Positions 19,342 through 28,244 of a stretch of 62,444 bases of DNA are shown here, in pieces. The DNA is from Streptomyces sp. NRRL B-24484 (GTDB taxonomy: Bacteria; Actinomycetota; Actinomycetes; Streptomycetales; Streptomycetaceae). Location of the stretch: contig NZ_JOAI01000075.1 in assembly GCF_000717715.1 (NCBI RefSeq), positions 1 to 62,444 of the forward strand, in the 5' to 3' direction. The first letter of the stretch is position 1. Every line of letters begins with the position of its first letter. The notes under the pieces are model-generated. The model was not told the origin of the DNA. It searched no databases and saw nothing but the letters and a program-made list of their open reading frames with translations. Both the position numbers and the translations under genes were made by a program.

Positions 19342-20568
19342 TCAGGCCTTGCGCAGTCGGTCGACGAGACCCGCGAGGAGTGCGATGCGGGTGGGCACGC
19401 TGGCCGTGTCGAGCCACTCCTGGGGGGTGTGGTCGGCGCCGCCGATCGGGCCGAGGCCGTCCAGGGTGGGGATGCCTAGGCCCGAGGTGAGGTTGGCGTC
19501 GCCGACGCCTCCGGTGGAGGCCCCGTCGATGTCCAGGCCGAGTTCGGCGGCGGCCTCCCGGGCTAGGGCCAGGACGGCCTGCGCGGCGGGGGTGTTCTCC
19601 ATCGGCGGGCACAGGTCGACCTGGTGGACCCGGGCGGTGGTGCCGTCGACGACGGTACGGGCGGCGGTCTCGCGGATCCCGGCGATGGCGGTGTGCAGCC
19701 CGGCGGTGGTGGTGGCGCGGACCTCGATGTGCAGTTCGGCCTCGGGGCAGACGATGTTGGTCCGGGTGCCGGCCCGGACCACGCCGACGTTGAGGGTGAC
19801 ACCGGGCCGGCGGCCGTTGAGTGCCTGGAGGGCGACCACGAGGTGGGCGGCGGCGAGGGCCGCGTTGGCGCCGCGTTCGGGTTCGATGCCCGCGTGGGCG
19901 GCGCGGCCCGTGACCGTCACGAGGAGGTCGGCGACGCCCTTGCGTTCGACGACCAGGTCGCCGTTCTCCCGGGCGCACTCGAGCGCGAGGGCGTAGTCGG
20001 CTCCGGCGGCGACGTGTTCGGTGATCGGGCGGCTCGCGGGCGAGCCGATCTCCTCGTCGGGGGTGGCGAGGAGGACCAGTTCGGCGAATGCGGTCCGCCC
20101 GTGCCGGACCAGGAGGTCCACGGCGGTGATGCCGGCGAGCAGTCCTCCCTTGTCGTCGCTGACGCCGGGGCCGTGGGCCAGGTCCCCGTCCGTGCGGAAG
20201 GGGCGGGCCGCGGCGGTGCCGTCCTCGAAGACGGTGTCCATGTGGCCGACGAGTACGATCCGGGCCCCGCCGTCGGCGGCGGGCAGTGTGCCGGCGAGAC
20301 GGCCGACCAGGACGTCGCCGCACGGGCGGCCGTCGGGCAGGCGGGCGGGGATGCGCTCGGTCGTGAAGCCGATGCGGTCCAGTCGCTGCTCGACCCAGTC
20401 CGCGACGCGGTTCACGCCGACGGGGCTGTAGGAGCCGGAGTCGATGGCGACCAGTTCGGCGAGGTCGGCGAGGTAGGACGGCAGGGCCGCCTCGGCGGCG
20501 GCCAGCAGGTCGGCAGCGCCGTCCGGCTGACGAGCCGTGGTGGGCGCCTGGTCGGCGGGGGCGCTCAC
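19342..20568 (-). CDS. M20-family zinc metallopeptidase, candidate dipeptide hydrolase
   Basis: A 408-residue enzyme without a signal peptide, so cytoplasmic. The M20 zinc ligands are visible: His and Asp in LVGHMDTVF, Asp in [10 protein letters not shown], the catalytic Glu and next ligand in [11 protein letters not shown], the Asp/Glu region [19 protein letters not shown], and the last His in [10 protein letters not shown]. The dimerisation domain with [14 protein letters not shown] is present. It resembles glutamate carboxypeptidase G2 and ArgE/DapE-like enzymes. Its start overlaps the stop of the ATP-binding gene upstream by four bases (ATGA type), so the two are co-translated. Between an importer and a cyanophycinase, a role in splitting imported beta-Asp-Arg is plausible but unproven. 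Other amino-acyl dipeptides are possible. Confidence 0.82.
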   Translation of the reverse strand: MSAPADQAPTTARQPDGAADLLAAAEAALPSYLADLAELVAIDSGSYSPVGVNRVADWVEQRLDRIGFTTERIPARLPDGRPCGDVLVGRLAGTLPAADGGARIVLVGHMDTVFEDGTAAARPFRTDGDLAHGPGVSDDKGGLLAGITAVDLLVRHGRTAFAELVLLATPDEEIGSPASRPITEHVAAGADYALALECARENGDLVVERKGVADLLVTVTGRAAHAGIEPERGANAALAAAHLVVALQALNGRRPGVTLNVGVVRAGTRTNIVCPEAELHIEVRATTTAGLHTAIAGIRETAARTVVDGTTARVHQVDLCPPMENTPAAQAVLALAREAAAELGLDIDGASTGGVGDANLTSGLGIPTLDGLGPIGGADHTPQEWLDTASVPTRIALLAGLVDRLRKA

Positions 20569-21329
20569 AGGACCTTGGACAGGAACGCCTTGGTGCGTTC
20601 CTGCTCCGGGTCGACGAGGACAGTGCGGGGATCGCCGGCCTCGACGACCACGCCGTCGTCCATGAACACCGCGGTGTCGCCGACCTCGCGGGCGAAGCCG
20701 ATCTCGTGCGTGACCACGACCATCGTCATGCCGTCCGCGGCGAGGTCGCGCATGACGTCGAGCACGTCGCCGACGAGCTCCGGGTCGAGCGCGGAAGTCG
20801 GCTCGTCGAACAGCATCAGCTTGGGCTTCATGGCGAGCGCGCGGGCGATGGCGACGCGCTGCTGCTGGCCGCCGGACAGCTGGGAGGGGTAGTGGCCGGC
20901 GCGGCCGCCGAGGCCGACCCGGTCGAGCAGGCGCTGGGCCTCGGCGCGGGCATCACTCTTGTTGACGCCGTTCACCCGGACGGGAGCCTCGATGACGTTC
21001 TCGAGGGCGGTCATGTGCGGGAAGAGGTTGAAGCGCTGGAAGACCATGCCGATCTCGCGGCGGCGGTCGGCGACCTCGGACTCGCGGAGTTCGTGCAGGC
21101 GGTTGCCGGCCTGGCGGTAGCCGACCAGGTCGCCGTCGACGGTCAGGCGGCCGCCGTCGACCTTCTCCAGGTGGTTGATGCAGCGCAGGAACGTCGACTT
21201 GCCGGAGCCGGAGGGCCCGAGCAGGCAGCACACCTGGCCGCGTTCGACGGTGAGGTCGATGCCCTTGAGGACGTCGAGCTTCCCGTAGTGCTTGCGCACG
21301 CCCTCGGCGTGCACCATGGGCTGGGCCAT
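20565..21329 (-). CDS. Polar amino-acid ABC transporter ATP-binding protein (GlnQ/HisP type)
   Basis: A 254-residue ATPase. Walker A is [20 protein letters not shown], the Q loop is [20 protein letters not shown], the signature is [20 protein letters not shown], Walker B is [20 protein letters not shown], and the switch His is in [33 protein letters not shown] after Walker A is typical of the glutamine/histidine importer group. It powers the permease encoded directly upstream (four-base gap) and overlaps the M20 gene downstream. Confidence 0.92.
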   Translation of the reverse strand: MAQPMVHAEGVRKHYGKLDVLKGIDLTVERGQVCCLLGPSGSGKSTFLRCINHLEKVDGGRLTVDGDLVGYRQAGNRLHELRESEVADRRREIGMVFQRFNLFPHMTALENVIEAPVRVNGVNKSDARAEAQRLLDRVGLGGRAGHYPSQLSGGQQQRVAIARALAMKPKLMLFDEPTSALDPELVGDVLDVMRDLAADGMTMVVVTHEIGFAREVGDTAVFMDDGVVVEAGDPRTVLVDPEQERTKAFLSKVL

Positions 21330-21333
21330 CGGT

Positions 21334-22299
21334 TCAGCCCTTCCGGTTGCGGTTGGCAGGGAGGAGGTCGGCGACGCCGACGAACATGCGGCGCAGGGGT
21401 GAGACCTGGGCCATGCGGGTGGTTCCGCGGCCGTAGCGGCGCTCCAGCCAGGCCTGCGGGACGGACAGCACGGTGGTCAGCGCGAGGTACCAGAGCGCCG
21501 CGACGACGAGCATCGGGATGACCTGGTAGTTCTGGGCGTAGACGTCCTGGATGTTCGACATCAGGTCGTGGGCGGCGATCACCGAGACGTAGGCGGTGGT
21601 CTTGAGCATGTTGATGGTCTCGTTGCCCATCGGGGGGATGATGACGCGCATGGCCTGCGGCAGGACGATGCGGCGCATCGTCAGGGCCGGCTTCATGCCG
21701 AGGGAGTGCGCGGCCTCGGTCTGGCCCGGGTCGACGGACTGGATGCCGGCGCGGACGATCTCGGAGGCGTAGGCCGCCTCGTTGAGGCCGAGTGCGAGCA
21801 GGGCGGCGATCGACGGGGTGAGCAGGCTGTTGGTGTCGAACTGCACGAAGGTGATCGTCGTGAACGGGATGCCGATCATCACGTGCTTGTAGAGGGCGGC
21901 GGCGTACGCCCAGAAGATGATCTGCACCAGCAGCGGGGTGCCGCGGAACAGCCAGACGAACAGTGAGGAGAGTCCGTACAGCACGGGGCTGGCGGACAGT
22001 CGCATGACCGCCACGAGGGTGCCGAGGGCCAGGCCGGTGGCCATGGCTGCGGCGGTGAGCCACAGGGTGGTGACGAGGCCGTCGAAGATGAGGTCGGCGA
22101 AGAGGTAGTGGCCGACGACGTCCCAGTGCAGGTTGGGGTTCTTGGCGAGGGAGCCGACGAGTCCGACGAGGGAGAGCAGCGCGACGGCGGTGGCGATCCA
22201 GCGGCCCCAGTGGCGTACGGGGACGGCGGTGAGTTCGTCGGCGTGCACGGGGGCGCCGTCGGTGCGGGTCATGGGGGTGGAGGTCCGGGTGGCGGTCAT
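21334..22299 (-). CDS. Polar amino-acid ABC transporter permease (HisM type)
   Basis: About 321 residues from the ATG at 22299, which follows the stop of the binding-protein gene by one base. It has a cytoplasmic N-terminal tail, then transmembrane helices ([59 protein letters not shown]). The EAA loop that contacts the ATPase reads [20 protein letters not shown], then [20 protein letters not shown], and [20 protein letters not shown] follows. Only one permease is present, so the channel is probably a homodimer. Confidence 0.9.
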   Translation of the reverse strand: MTATRTSTPMTRTDGAPVHADELTAVPVRHWGRWIATAVALLSLVGLVGSLAKNPNLHWDVVGHYLFADLIFDGLVTTLWLTAAAMATGLALGTLVAVMRLSASPVLYGLSSLFVWLFRGTPLLVQIIFWAYAAALYKHVMIGIPFTTITFVQFDTNSLLTPSIAALLALGLNEAAYASEIVRAGIQSVDPGQTEAAHSLGMKPALTMRRIVLPQAMRVIIPPMGNETINMLKTTAYVSVIAAHDLMSNIQDVYAQNYQVIPMLVVAALWYLALTTVLSVPQAWLERRYGRGTTRMAQVSPLRRMFVGVADLLPANRNRKG

Positions 22300-22300
22300 G

Positions 22301-23254
22301 TCAGTCCACCGCACCGTTCTTGGTGGCCTGCTTGACGGCGATCGAGGCGGCACCGTACTTGGCGTAGATCTTGGTGAGGGATCCGTCGTCGATCAGCTGC
22401 TGGAGGGCCTTCTGGAGGGCGTCGGTGAGCTGCGGCAGGCTCTTGGCGACGGCGATGCCGTTGGGTGAGGCGTTGTAGCCGCCGAGGGCGGCGGGGTCGT
22501 CGACGACCTCGAAGGTGGCGCCGCCGTCGGCGGACTTCGCGGTCCAGCCGGCGGCGGGCTTGGTGAGGACGTCGGCGACGACCTTGCCGGAGCGCAGGGC
22601 GAGCTGGGCGTCGGAGTCCTTGGGGAAGGTCTGGAGGTGGATGGCGCTCCTGCCGAGCTCGCGGCACTTGTCCTGGTGCTTTTCGAGGAGCTTCTGCTGG
22701 TTGGTGCCGGTCTGGACGGCGACGGAGCGGCCGCACAGGTCGTCGAGGGTGACGATCTTCTGGGGGTTCCCCTTGGCGACCATGATGCCGGTGCCGGAGG
22801 CGGAGTAGTCGACGAAGTCGACGACCTGGCCGCGTTCCTTGTTGTCGGTGATGGCGGAGATCGCGGCGTCGTACTTGCCGGCCTGGATCGCGGGGACGAT
22901 GCCGTCGAACTTCTGCGCCTGGAACTCGAACGTGACACCGAGCTTGGCACCGAGGGCCCGGCCGAGGTCGTAGTCGAGGCCGGTCATCTCCTTGCTGCCC
23001 TCGGAGACGTACATCTCGAACGGCGGGTAGGGGATGTCGGTGGCGACACGGACCTTGCCGGCCTTCTTGACGGCATCCGGCAGCGTGGCGCGGAGGGCGG
23101 CGTCGGGAGTGATGGTGACGCCCGCGATCGTGACCGGAGCGGCCGCGGCGGGGGACGGTTCGCCGCTTCCACCGGTGCAGGCGGACAGGCAGAGGGATCC
23201 ACACAGGGCGATGGCCGCCAGCAGGACCGGTCTGCGGAAGACGAGGGAGTTCAC
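22301..23254 (-). CDS. Amino-acid ABC transporter substrate-binding lipoprotein, copy A
   Basis: About 317 residues from the GTG at 23254 (AAAGG upstream). Lipoprotein signal: VLLAAIALCGSLCLSACTGG, with Cys the predicted lipid anchor. The SBP_bac_3 fold is clear: KVRVATDIPYPPFEMYVSEG, GLDYDLGRALGAKLG, KYDAAISAITDNKERGQVVD and VAVQTGTNQQKLLE. First gene of the operon transporter-M20-cyanophycinase, so it delivers substrate to that permease. The SBP at 26684-27661 is a clear paralogue (same VRVAT-PYPPFEMYVSEGSKE core). The ligand is unknown; a basic or dipeptide ligand would fit the context. Three GTTACAT-type motifs lie 58-186 bases upstream. Confidence 0.9.
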   Translation of the reverse strand: MNSLVFRRPVLLAAIALCGSLCLSACTGGSGEPSPAAAAPVTIAGVTITPDAALRATLPDAVKKAGKVRVATDIPYPPFEMYVSEGSKEMTGLDYDLGRALGAKLGVTFEFQAQKFDGIVPAIQAGKYDAAISAITDNKERGQVVDFVDYSASGTGIMVAKGNPQKIVTLDDLCGRSVAVQTGTNQQKLLEKHQDKCRELGRSAIHLQTFPKDSDAQLALRSGKVVADVLTKPAAGWTAKSADGGATFEVVDDPAALGGYNASPNGIAVAKSLPQLTDALQKALQQLIDDGSLTKIYAKYGAASIAVKQATKNGAVD

Positions 23255-23311
23255 GTCGCTACCTTTCAGGAACCTTGGCGGCGCCCATGGGGCCGCGCCG
23301 CGAGGCATGAC

Positions 23312-23440
23312 GTTACATCGATGCCACTTCAATGAACAGATGTAACGAGGGATACGAATAGGTAACGGGCGGCATCCGCCTACGTGCCGCATCGTTTCCG
23401 CAGCGCGTGGTCAAGATTTCCGCCCAGCTTGCCGTTACAT
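23312..23440. promoter_or_regulatory. Cluster of GTTACATC motifs between divergent operons
   Basis: GTTACATCGATG starts at 23312, its inverse GATGTAAC is at 23339-23346, and GTTACATCTACC starts at 23434. The partial GGTAACGGG near 23361 may be another half site. They lie between the transporter operon (start 23254) and cyanophycinase B (start 23609). The same word occurs upstream of the aspartase and second SBP gene. Candidate operator for the RpiR regulator at 16940; the pairing is inferred. Confidence 0.55.
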
Positions 23441-23608
23441 CTACCGATTGCAGGGCTGGATCTGTATCTTCCGTTCCCAAGCGTCGATCGGCGCGCCGCC
23501 GTTCCCCGTCGGCGGCCTTCCCCTGCCCCGGCCCCGCGTCCGGGGCGACACCCCCACACCGCCGGCCCCGCCCCACGAATCCGGGTCCGGCCTTGCCTAG
23601 GAGCACGC

Positions 23609-24883
23609 ATGTCCGTGTCCGCACGTCCCGCTGCCCGCACCGCCTCCCTGGCCGGCGCTGCCGCACTCGCCCTGGCGCTGCTCTCCCCCGCCCAGTCGGC
23701 CCACGCCGCTGCGATCACCGGCAGCCTGGTGCTCGCCGGTGGCGCGGTCGCCCCCACCAACTCCGCGGTCTACGGAACGTTCCTCACCAAGGCCGGCGGG
23801 AGCGGCGCGCGGATCGGCGTCATCACCGCCGCCTCCGACGTCCCCGCCAACGACCCCAACGCGAGCGACCCCAACACCTGCAGCAACTCGGTCTGCAACG
23901 GCAGCTACTACGTCGACCTGCTGAAGAACACCTACGGCGCCGCGGACGCCCAGTGGATCCCCATCGACCTCGACCACATCACCAACAACTCCAGCCAGAG
24001 CGTCATCAACCAGATCAACTCGATGAGCGGCTTCTTCTTCGGCGGAGGCGACCAGAGCCGCCTGGTCACCACCCTCCTCAAGAGCGACAACACCGACTCC
24101 CCCGCCCTCGCGGCGATCCGCGCCAAGTTCACCGCCGGTGCCGCCATCATGGGCACCAGCGCCGGCACCACCATCGCCAACGGCCGCGACATGGTCACCG
24201 GCGGCGAGAGCTGGGACGGCCTGCGCTACGGCTCCTACACCACCATCAGCAGCAGCTACCCCGACGACCTCACCTACCGGCCCGAGGGCGGCTTCAACTT
24301 CTTCACCTCCGGCCTGATCGACACCCACTTCGCCGCCCGCGGCCGCCAGGGACGCCTCACCCGCCTGGCCGCCGACACCGCCCACACCCGCGCCTTCGGC
24401 ATCGACGAGGACACCGCACTCGTCGTGACCAGCCCCGGATCGGCCAACGAGACCGACGCCGTCGTCGGCACCAACGGCGTCTCCGTCTTCGACCTGCGCA
24501 CCGCCACCGTCGGCACCCACAGCGGCTACTGGTCGATCGACAACGTCAAGTGGAGCTACCTGACCAGCGGCGACACCTACACCCCCGGCACCTGGACGAC
24601 GAGCTCCACCAAGCCGGGCCACGCCCCGAGCACCGGCACCGTCGGAAGCCGCTGGAGCGACGTCTTCTCCTCGCCCGACTCCCCCACCGGCCACCCCTAC
24701 CAGATGGTCAACATGGCCAAGGAACTCGTCAACGCCGGCCGCAGCACCTACCAGTACGGCATCAGCTACGAGAGCGGTCCCACCTTCGAGGCCGACCTCA
24801 CCAAGGGCACCGGCTACCAGGCGTGGAAGAGCGGCACCACCGTGTCCTTCGCCAACCTCAACACCCACCTGTACGTCTACTGA
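23609..24883 (+). CDS. Secreted cyanophycinase (peptidase family S51), copy B
   Basis: 424 residues from the ATG at 23609 (TAGGAG upstream). The signal peptide ends SPAQSAHA. It shares the architecture of copy A: ITGSLVLAGGAVAPTNSAVY, CSNSVCNGSYYVDLLK, FFFGGGDQSRLV, the elbow IMGTSAGTTIANG (Ser nucleophile), His in LIDTHFAARGRQGRLTRL, and Glu in GIDEDTALVV. The C-terminal 130 residues form an extra region ending LNTHLYVY. Transcribed divergently from the transporter operon across a motif-rich spacer, and convergently with aspartase. Two secreted enzymes of one family in one locus suggest different polymer forms or synergistic digestion; that is inference. Confidence 0.83.
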   Translation: MSVSARPAARTASLAGAAALALALLSPAQSAHAAAITGSLVLAGGAVAPTNSAVYGTFLTKAGGSGARIGVITAASDVPANDPNASDPNTCSNSVCNGSYYVDLLKNTYGAADAQWIPIDLDHITNNSSQSVINQINSMSGFFFGGGDQSRLVTTLLKSDNTDSPALAAIRAKFTAGAAIMGTSAGTTIANGRDMVTGGESWDGLRYGSYTTISSSYPDDLTYRPEGGFNFFTSGLIDTHFAARGRQGRLTRLAADTAHTRAFGIDEDTALVVTSPGSANETDAVVGTNGVSVFDLRTATVGTHSGYWSIDNVKWSYLTSGDTYTPGTWTTSSTKPGHAPSTGTVGSRWSDVFSSPDSPTGHPYQMVNMAKELVNAGRSTYQYGISYESGPTFEADLTKGTGYQAWKSGTTVSFANLNTHLYVY

Positions 24884-24901
24884 GATTCCGCGACCCCGAC
24901 G

Positions 24902-24950
24902 CGGAACCCGGGCCGGTGCGCCGTGCGGCGCGCCGGCCCGGGCCGTTCCG
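24902..24950. terminator. Bidirectional terminator between cyanophycinase B and aspartase
   Basis: CCCGGGCCGG (24907-24916) pairs with CCGGCCCGGG (24933-24942), extended by CGGAA/TTCCG with a bulge. It lies in the 93-base gap between convergent genes. Confidence 0.65.
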
Positions 24951-24976
24951 GACCCGGCCTCCTCTCCCGGGCATCG

Positions 24977-26425
24977 TCAGTCGGGCTGCAGCCCGGTCAG
25001 GCGGCGCGGATCGAGGATGCCGTCGAGTTGCCCGGAAGGCAGCACGCGCGCCTCACCCGCGAGATCGCGCACCGTGCGGCGCTCCACGACACAGCGCCGG
25101 GCCAGTTCGGTGGACCGGCGGTAGCCGATCACCGGATTCAGTGCGGTGGCGAGGACGGCGGAGCCGCTGGCGTGGGCGTAGGTGCGCTCCGCATCGGCCT
25201 CGATGCCGACCACGCAGCGCTCGGCCAGCAGCCTGCAGGCGGCGGCCATGCGTCGCAGGGCGGTGAGGAGGGCATGGGCGATCAGCGGCTCGAAGGCGTT
25301 GAGCTGCAGCTGGCCGGCTTGCGCGGCCAAGGCGACGGTCGTGTCGGCGCCGATGGCGTCGAAGCAGACCTGGGTGACGGCCTCGGGGATCACCGGGTTC
25401 ACCTTCCCCGGCATGATGCTGGACCCTGCCTGGAGTTCGGGGAGCCGGATCTCGGCGAAGCCCGCCTGCGGGCCCGAGGCGAGCAGGCGCAGGTCGTTGC
25501 ACACCTTGACCAGGCGAAGCGCGAACCGCCTGAGGGCGCTGGAGAGTTCGATGAACGCTCCCACGCCCTGGGTGGCCTCGATGAGGTCGCGGGCAGGCCG
25601 AAGCGGGATGCGGGTGATGCGGGTGAGGTGGTCGGTGCACGCCTCGGCGAAGCCGGGATGGGCGTTGAGGCCCGTGCCGATGGCGGTGCCGCCCATGTTG
25701 ATCTCGTGCAGGGCGCGGGCAGCGTGCTCGAGGGCTGCCGTGTCGTCGCGTACGCCGAGGGAGAAGGCTGCGAACTCCTGACCGAGCGTCATGGGGACGG
25801 CGTCCTGCAGCTGGGTGCGTCCGAGTTTGACGACGTCGGCGAACGCGTGGGCGCGGTCGGCGAGGGCGTCCGCCAGGATCTCCTGGGCCAGGTTCAGTCC
25901 GCGGGTGGCCGTGCACAGCGCGATCTTCACGGCCGTCGGGTAGGCGTCGTTGGTGCTCTGCCCGAGATTGACGTGGTCGTTGGGGCCGAGGCGAGAGTAG
26001 TCGCCACGCGCCGCGCCGAGGAGGTCCAGCGCGCGGTTGGCGATGACCTCGTTGGCGTTCATGTTGGTGGAGGTTCCGGCGCCGCCCTGGAGGACGTCGA
26101 CGAGGAAGTGGTCGTGGAGGGCGCCTTCCCGGATCTCCTCGCAGGCGCGGGCGATGGCCTCGGCCCGTTCCGGGTCGAGGACGCCCAGATCGCGGTTCGC
26201 GAGGGCGGCGGCCTGCTTGACGGAGGCGAGCGCGGACACAAGTTCGGGATGGGCGGAGAGCGGGATGCCGCTGAGCGGGAAGTTCTCGACGGCTCGCAGC
26301 GTGTGGATGCCGATGTAGGCGTCGGCCGGGAGGTCGCGGTCGCCGATCAGGTCGTGCTCGGTTCGCAGTGATCCGCGGCCTTCGCAGGAAGGTGGTGAGG
26401 AGGCGGGGCCGCTGGTGCTGGTCAT
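24977..26425 (-). CDS. aspA: Aspartate ammonia-lyase (aspartase)
   Basis: 482 residues from the ATG at 26425; the frame is open further upstream but through the motif-bearing spacer. It converts L-aspartate to fumarate and ammonia in the cytoplasm. Fumarase/aspartase superfamily motifs: TEHDLIGDRDLPADAYIGIH, GGAGTSTNMNANEVIANRAL, NLGQSTNDAYPTAVKIA, GRTQLQDAVPMTLGQEF and the signature loop AGSSIMPGKVNPVIPEAV with the catalytic Ser. LPADAYIGIHTLRAVENFPL fits aspartase rather than fumarase or argininosuccinate lyase. Its place between a cyanophycinase and an SBP gene suggests it consumes the aspartate released from beta-Asp-Arg. Confidence 0.88.
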   Translation of the reverse strand: MTSTSGPASSPPSCEGRGSLRTEHDLIGDRDLPADAYIGIHTLRAVENFPLSGIPLSAHPELVSALASVKQAAALANRDLGVLDPERAEAIARACEEIREGALHDHFLVDVLQGGAGTSTNMNANEVIANRALDLLGAARGDYSRLGPNDHVNLGQSTNDAYPTAVKIALCTATRGLNLAQEILADALADRAHAFADVVKLGRTQLQDAVPMTLGQEFAAFSLGVRDDTAALEHAARALHEINMGGTAIGTGLNAHPGFAEACTDHLTRITRIPLRPARDLIEATQGVGAFIELSSALRRFALRLVKVCNDLRLLASGPQAGFAEIRLPELQAGSSIMPGKVNPVIPEAVTQVCFDAIGADTTVALAAQAGQLQLNAFEPLIAHALLTALRRMAAACRLLAERCVVGIEADAERTYAHASGSAVLATALNPVIGYRRSTELARRCVVERRTVRDLAGEARVLPSGQLDGILDPRRLTGLQPD

Positions 26426-26470
26426 GAAGGGAGTCCAGGTGGGGTCGGGAGTCGAAGGAATGTATCGCAA

Positions 26471-26625
26471 GTTACAAGATTGGACGTATCTAGTCCATAT
26501 GTAACGCATGCGGGCGGCGAAGTCACCGCCCATGCCAGGCCGAGCGCTACCCGCACTCGCGGGAATGCACCGTTGCCGGAACGTAACGTTCAATACATTC
26601 ACTCACTTCATCGCATAGATGTAAC
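26471..26625. promoter_or_regulatory. Second cluster of GTTACAT motifs, divergent aspartase / SBP promoter
   Basis: GTTACAA at 26471-26477, ATGTAAC at 26499-26505 (inverse strand) and GATGTAAC at 26618-26625 recur in the 258-base spacer. There are also the palindromes TGGACGTATCTAGTCCA (26481-26497) and GAACGTAACGTTC. Together with the cluster at 23312 the consensus is about GTTACATCTA. One site sits about 58 bases before the SBP start and another 46 bases before the aspartase start, positions suitable for repression. Confidence 0.55.
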
Positions 26626-26683
26626 TTTTGCTTCGCGCCGATGACGGCGCGCCACCCCTTCCTCCTTCGACAGAGGGCGCCCC

Positions 26684-27661
26684 ATGACCTCCTTCCGCTC
26701 CTCCCTGCTCCGCCACGCGGCCGTCACCCTCGCGCTGGCCTCCTCCGCACTGTCGCTCAGCGCCTGTTCCAGCTCCTCCGGCAAGTCCTCGGACGCGGCT
26801 TCGGCCGCCGCCGCGCCGTCCGCCCCGGTGACGGTCAAGGGCGTGCCGATCTCGGCGGACGGGAAGCTCACCGCCACGCTCCCCGAGGCGATCCGCAAGG
26901 CCGGCAAGGTGCGGGTCGCCACCGACGTGCCGTACCCGCCGTTCGAGATGTACGTCTCCGAGGGCAGCAAGGAGATCACGGGCATCGACCACGACCTCGG
27001 CCAGGCCATCGGCGCCCGGCTGGGCGTGAAGTTCGAGTTCACCGGCCAGAAGTTCGACGGCCTGCTGCCGGCCGTCCAGGCCGGCAAGTTCGACGCCGTG
27101 ATGTCGGCGATGACGGACAAGAAGGAGCGTCAGCAGGCGGTCGACTTCGTCGACTACGTCAACGCGGGTCCCGGGTGGCTGGTGCGCAAGGGCAACCCGG
27201 ACGGCATCAAGGTCGTCACGGACGTCTGCGGCAAGAGCGTGTCGGTCCAGACCGGCACCAACCACCAGAAGATCCTCGAGCAGCGGCAGGAGCTGTGCAG
27301 GCAGCAGGGCAAGCCGGCCATCACCGTCCTGGCGTTCCCGAAGGACTCCGAGGCCCAGCTCGCCCTGCGCTCGGGCAAGGTCTCCGCCGACTTCCTCGAT
27401 GAGGTCACCGCGGCCTTCGTCGCCGACACGGCCGACAACGGCACCGCCTTCGACACCGTCACCGGCAAGGAGGCCGTCGGGCCGACCAGCGCGTCGCCCA
27501 TCGGCATCGGCATCTCGAAGTCGGTTCCCGGTCTCAAGGAGGCCGTCCGGGCGGCACTCCAGTCCCTGATGGACGACGGCTCCTACAAGAAGATCCTCGA
27601 GGCCTACCACGTGCCGAACATCGCCATCCCACAGGCGACGATCAACGGCGCCCTCGACTGA
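26684..27661 (+). CDS. Amino-acid ABC transporter substrate-binding lipoprotein, copy B (orphan)
   Basis: 325 residues, start ATG 26684. Lipobox LALASSALSLSACSS. Same fold and core as copy A: KVRVATDVPYPPFEMYVSEG, GIDHDLGQAIGARLGVKFEF, AVMSAMTDKKERQQAVDFVD and VSVQTGTNHQKILEQ. No permease or ATPase gene accompanies it, so it probably feeds the transporter at 20565-22299. The differing ligand pockets of the two proteins could widen substrate range. A hairpin at 27734 ends the transcript. Confidence 0.9.
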   Translation: MTSFRSSLLRHAAVTLALASSALSLSACSSSSGKSSDAASAAAAPSAPVTVKGVPISADGKLTATLPEAIRKAGKVRVATDVPYPPFEMYVSEGSKEITGIDHDLGQAIGARLGVKFEFTGQKFDGLLPAVQAGKFDAVMSAMTDKKERQQAVDFVDYVNAGPGWLVRKGNPDGIKVVTDVCGKSVSVQTGTNHQKILEQRQELCRQQGKPAITVLAFPKDSEAQLALRSGKVSADFLDEVTAAFVADTADNGTAFDTVTGKEAVGPTSASPIGIGISKSVPGLKEAVRAALQSLMDDGSYKKILEAYHVPNIAIPQATINGALD

Positions 27662-27733
27662 TCAGTGCAGCGGATCCTGCCGACGGGGCGCACGGCCCAC
27701 CTGTGGCCGGCAGCCGGTCGCGACCACGGCCGG

Positions 27734-27757
27734 GGGCGTGCCGGTGCAGGCACGCCC
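27734..27757 (+). terminator. Terminator after SBP copy B
   Basis: GGGCGTGCC (27734-27742) and GGCACGCCC (27749-27757) are complementary over six bases, 73 bases after the stop. Confidence 0.55.
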
Positions 27758-27839
27758 GGAGGTTGTTCGGTCGAGGTGGTGCTCGGTCCTCGACGGGGCA
27801 CCGGTGGTGGCCCCGGGGCGGCCTGGCCACCAGAAGCTA

Positions 27840-28180
27840 CGGCCGGCCGGCAGGACGAGTGCGGGAGAGCCGATCGGCCCGGTCGAGCTCTCGCCGCGCC
27901 TCGGCATCACCGGCGCCGCCGGGACCCGGTCGGTCAACCGGCTCGTCGCGGAAGGCCACATGCCCCGCGGCCCCACCCGCGGGACGGCCGCCGCCAGGTC
28001 CTGGACGTCACCGACAGCGGCTTCACGCACGTAATGATGGACGAACTGGCCCCTCTGCCGGGTCTGCTCCACCAGGCTTCCGCAGGTCTGGACGAGACCG
28101 AACGCGCCGCGGCGAAGCGGTGTCTGCTCAGCACGTGCGACGCCTACCGGGCCCACCTGTCAAGCAAAATGAGGCAGTGA
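27840..28180 (+). pseudogene. MarR-family regulator remnant, frameshifted
   Basis: Two frames join into the C-terminal two thirds of a MarR-like winged-helix regulator. In the first, LGITGAAGTRSVNRLVAEGH is the recognition-helix region. After about 27980 a second frame carries DGRRQVLDVTDSGFTHVMMD (the wing) and LLHQASAGLDETERAAAKRC (the dimerisation helix), ending KMRQ at 28180. The N-terminal dimer helices are not recognisable upstream. It cannot produce a normal protein. Confidence 0.5.
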
Positions 28181-28244
28181 CGCCTCCATCGCGTCCGGCC
28201 GCCCCGGCCGATCGTTCCTCACGGACGCCCGCCCTGCCCCTGCC

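Noticed and set aside
23407..25266. A 619-codon plus-strand frame overlapping cyanophycinase B
   Set aside because: Arg/His/Pro-rich shadow of the real gene, with no start signal or domain.
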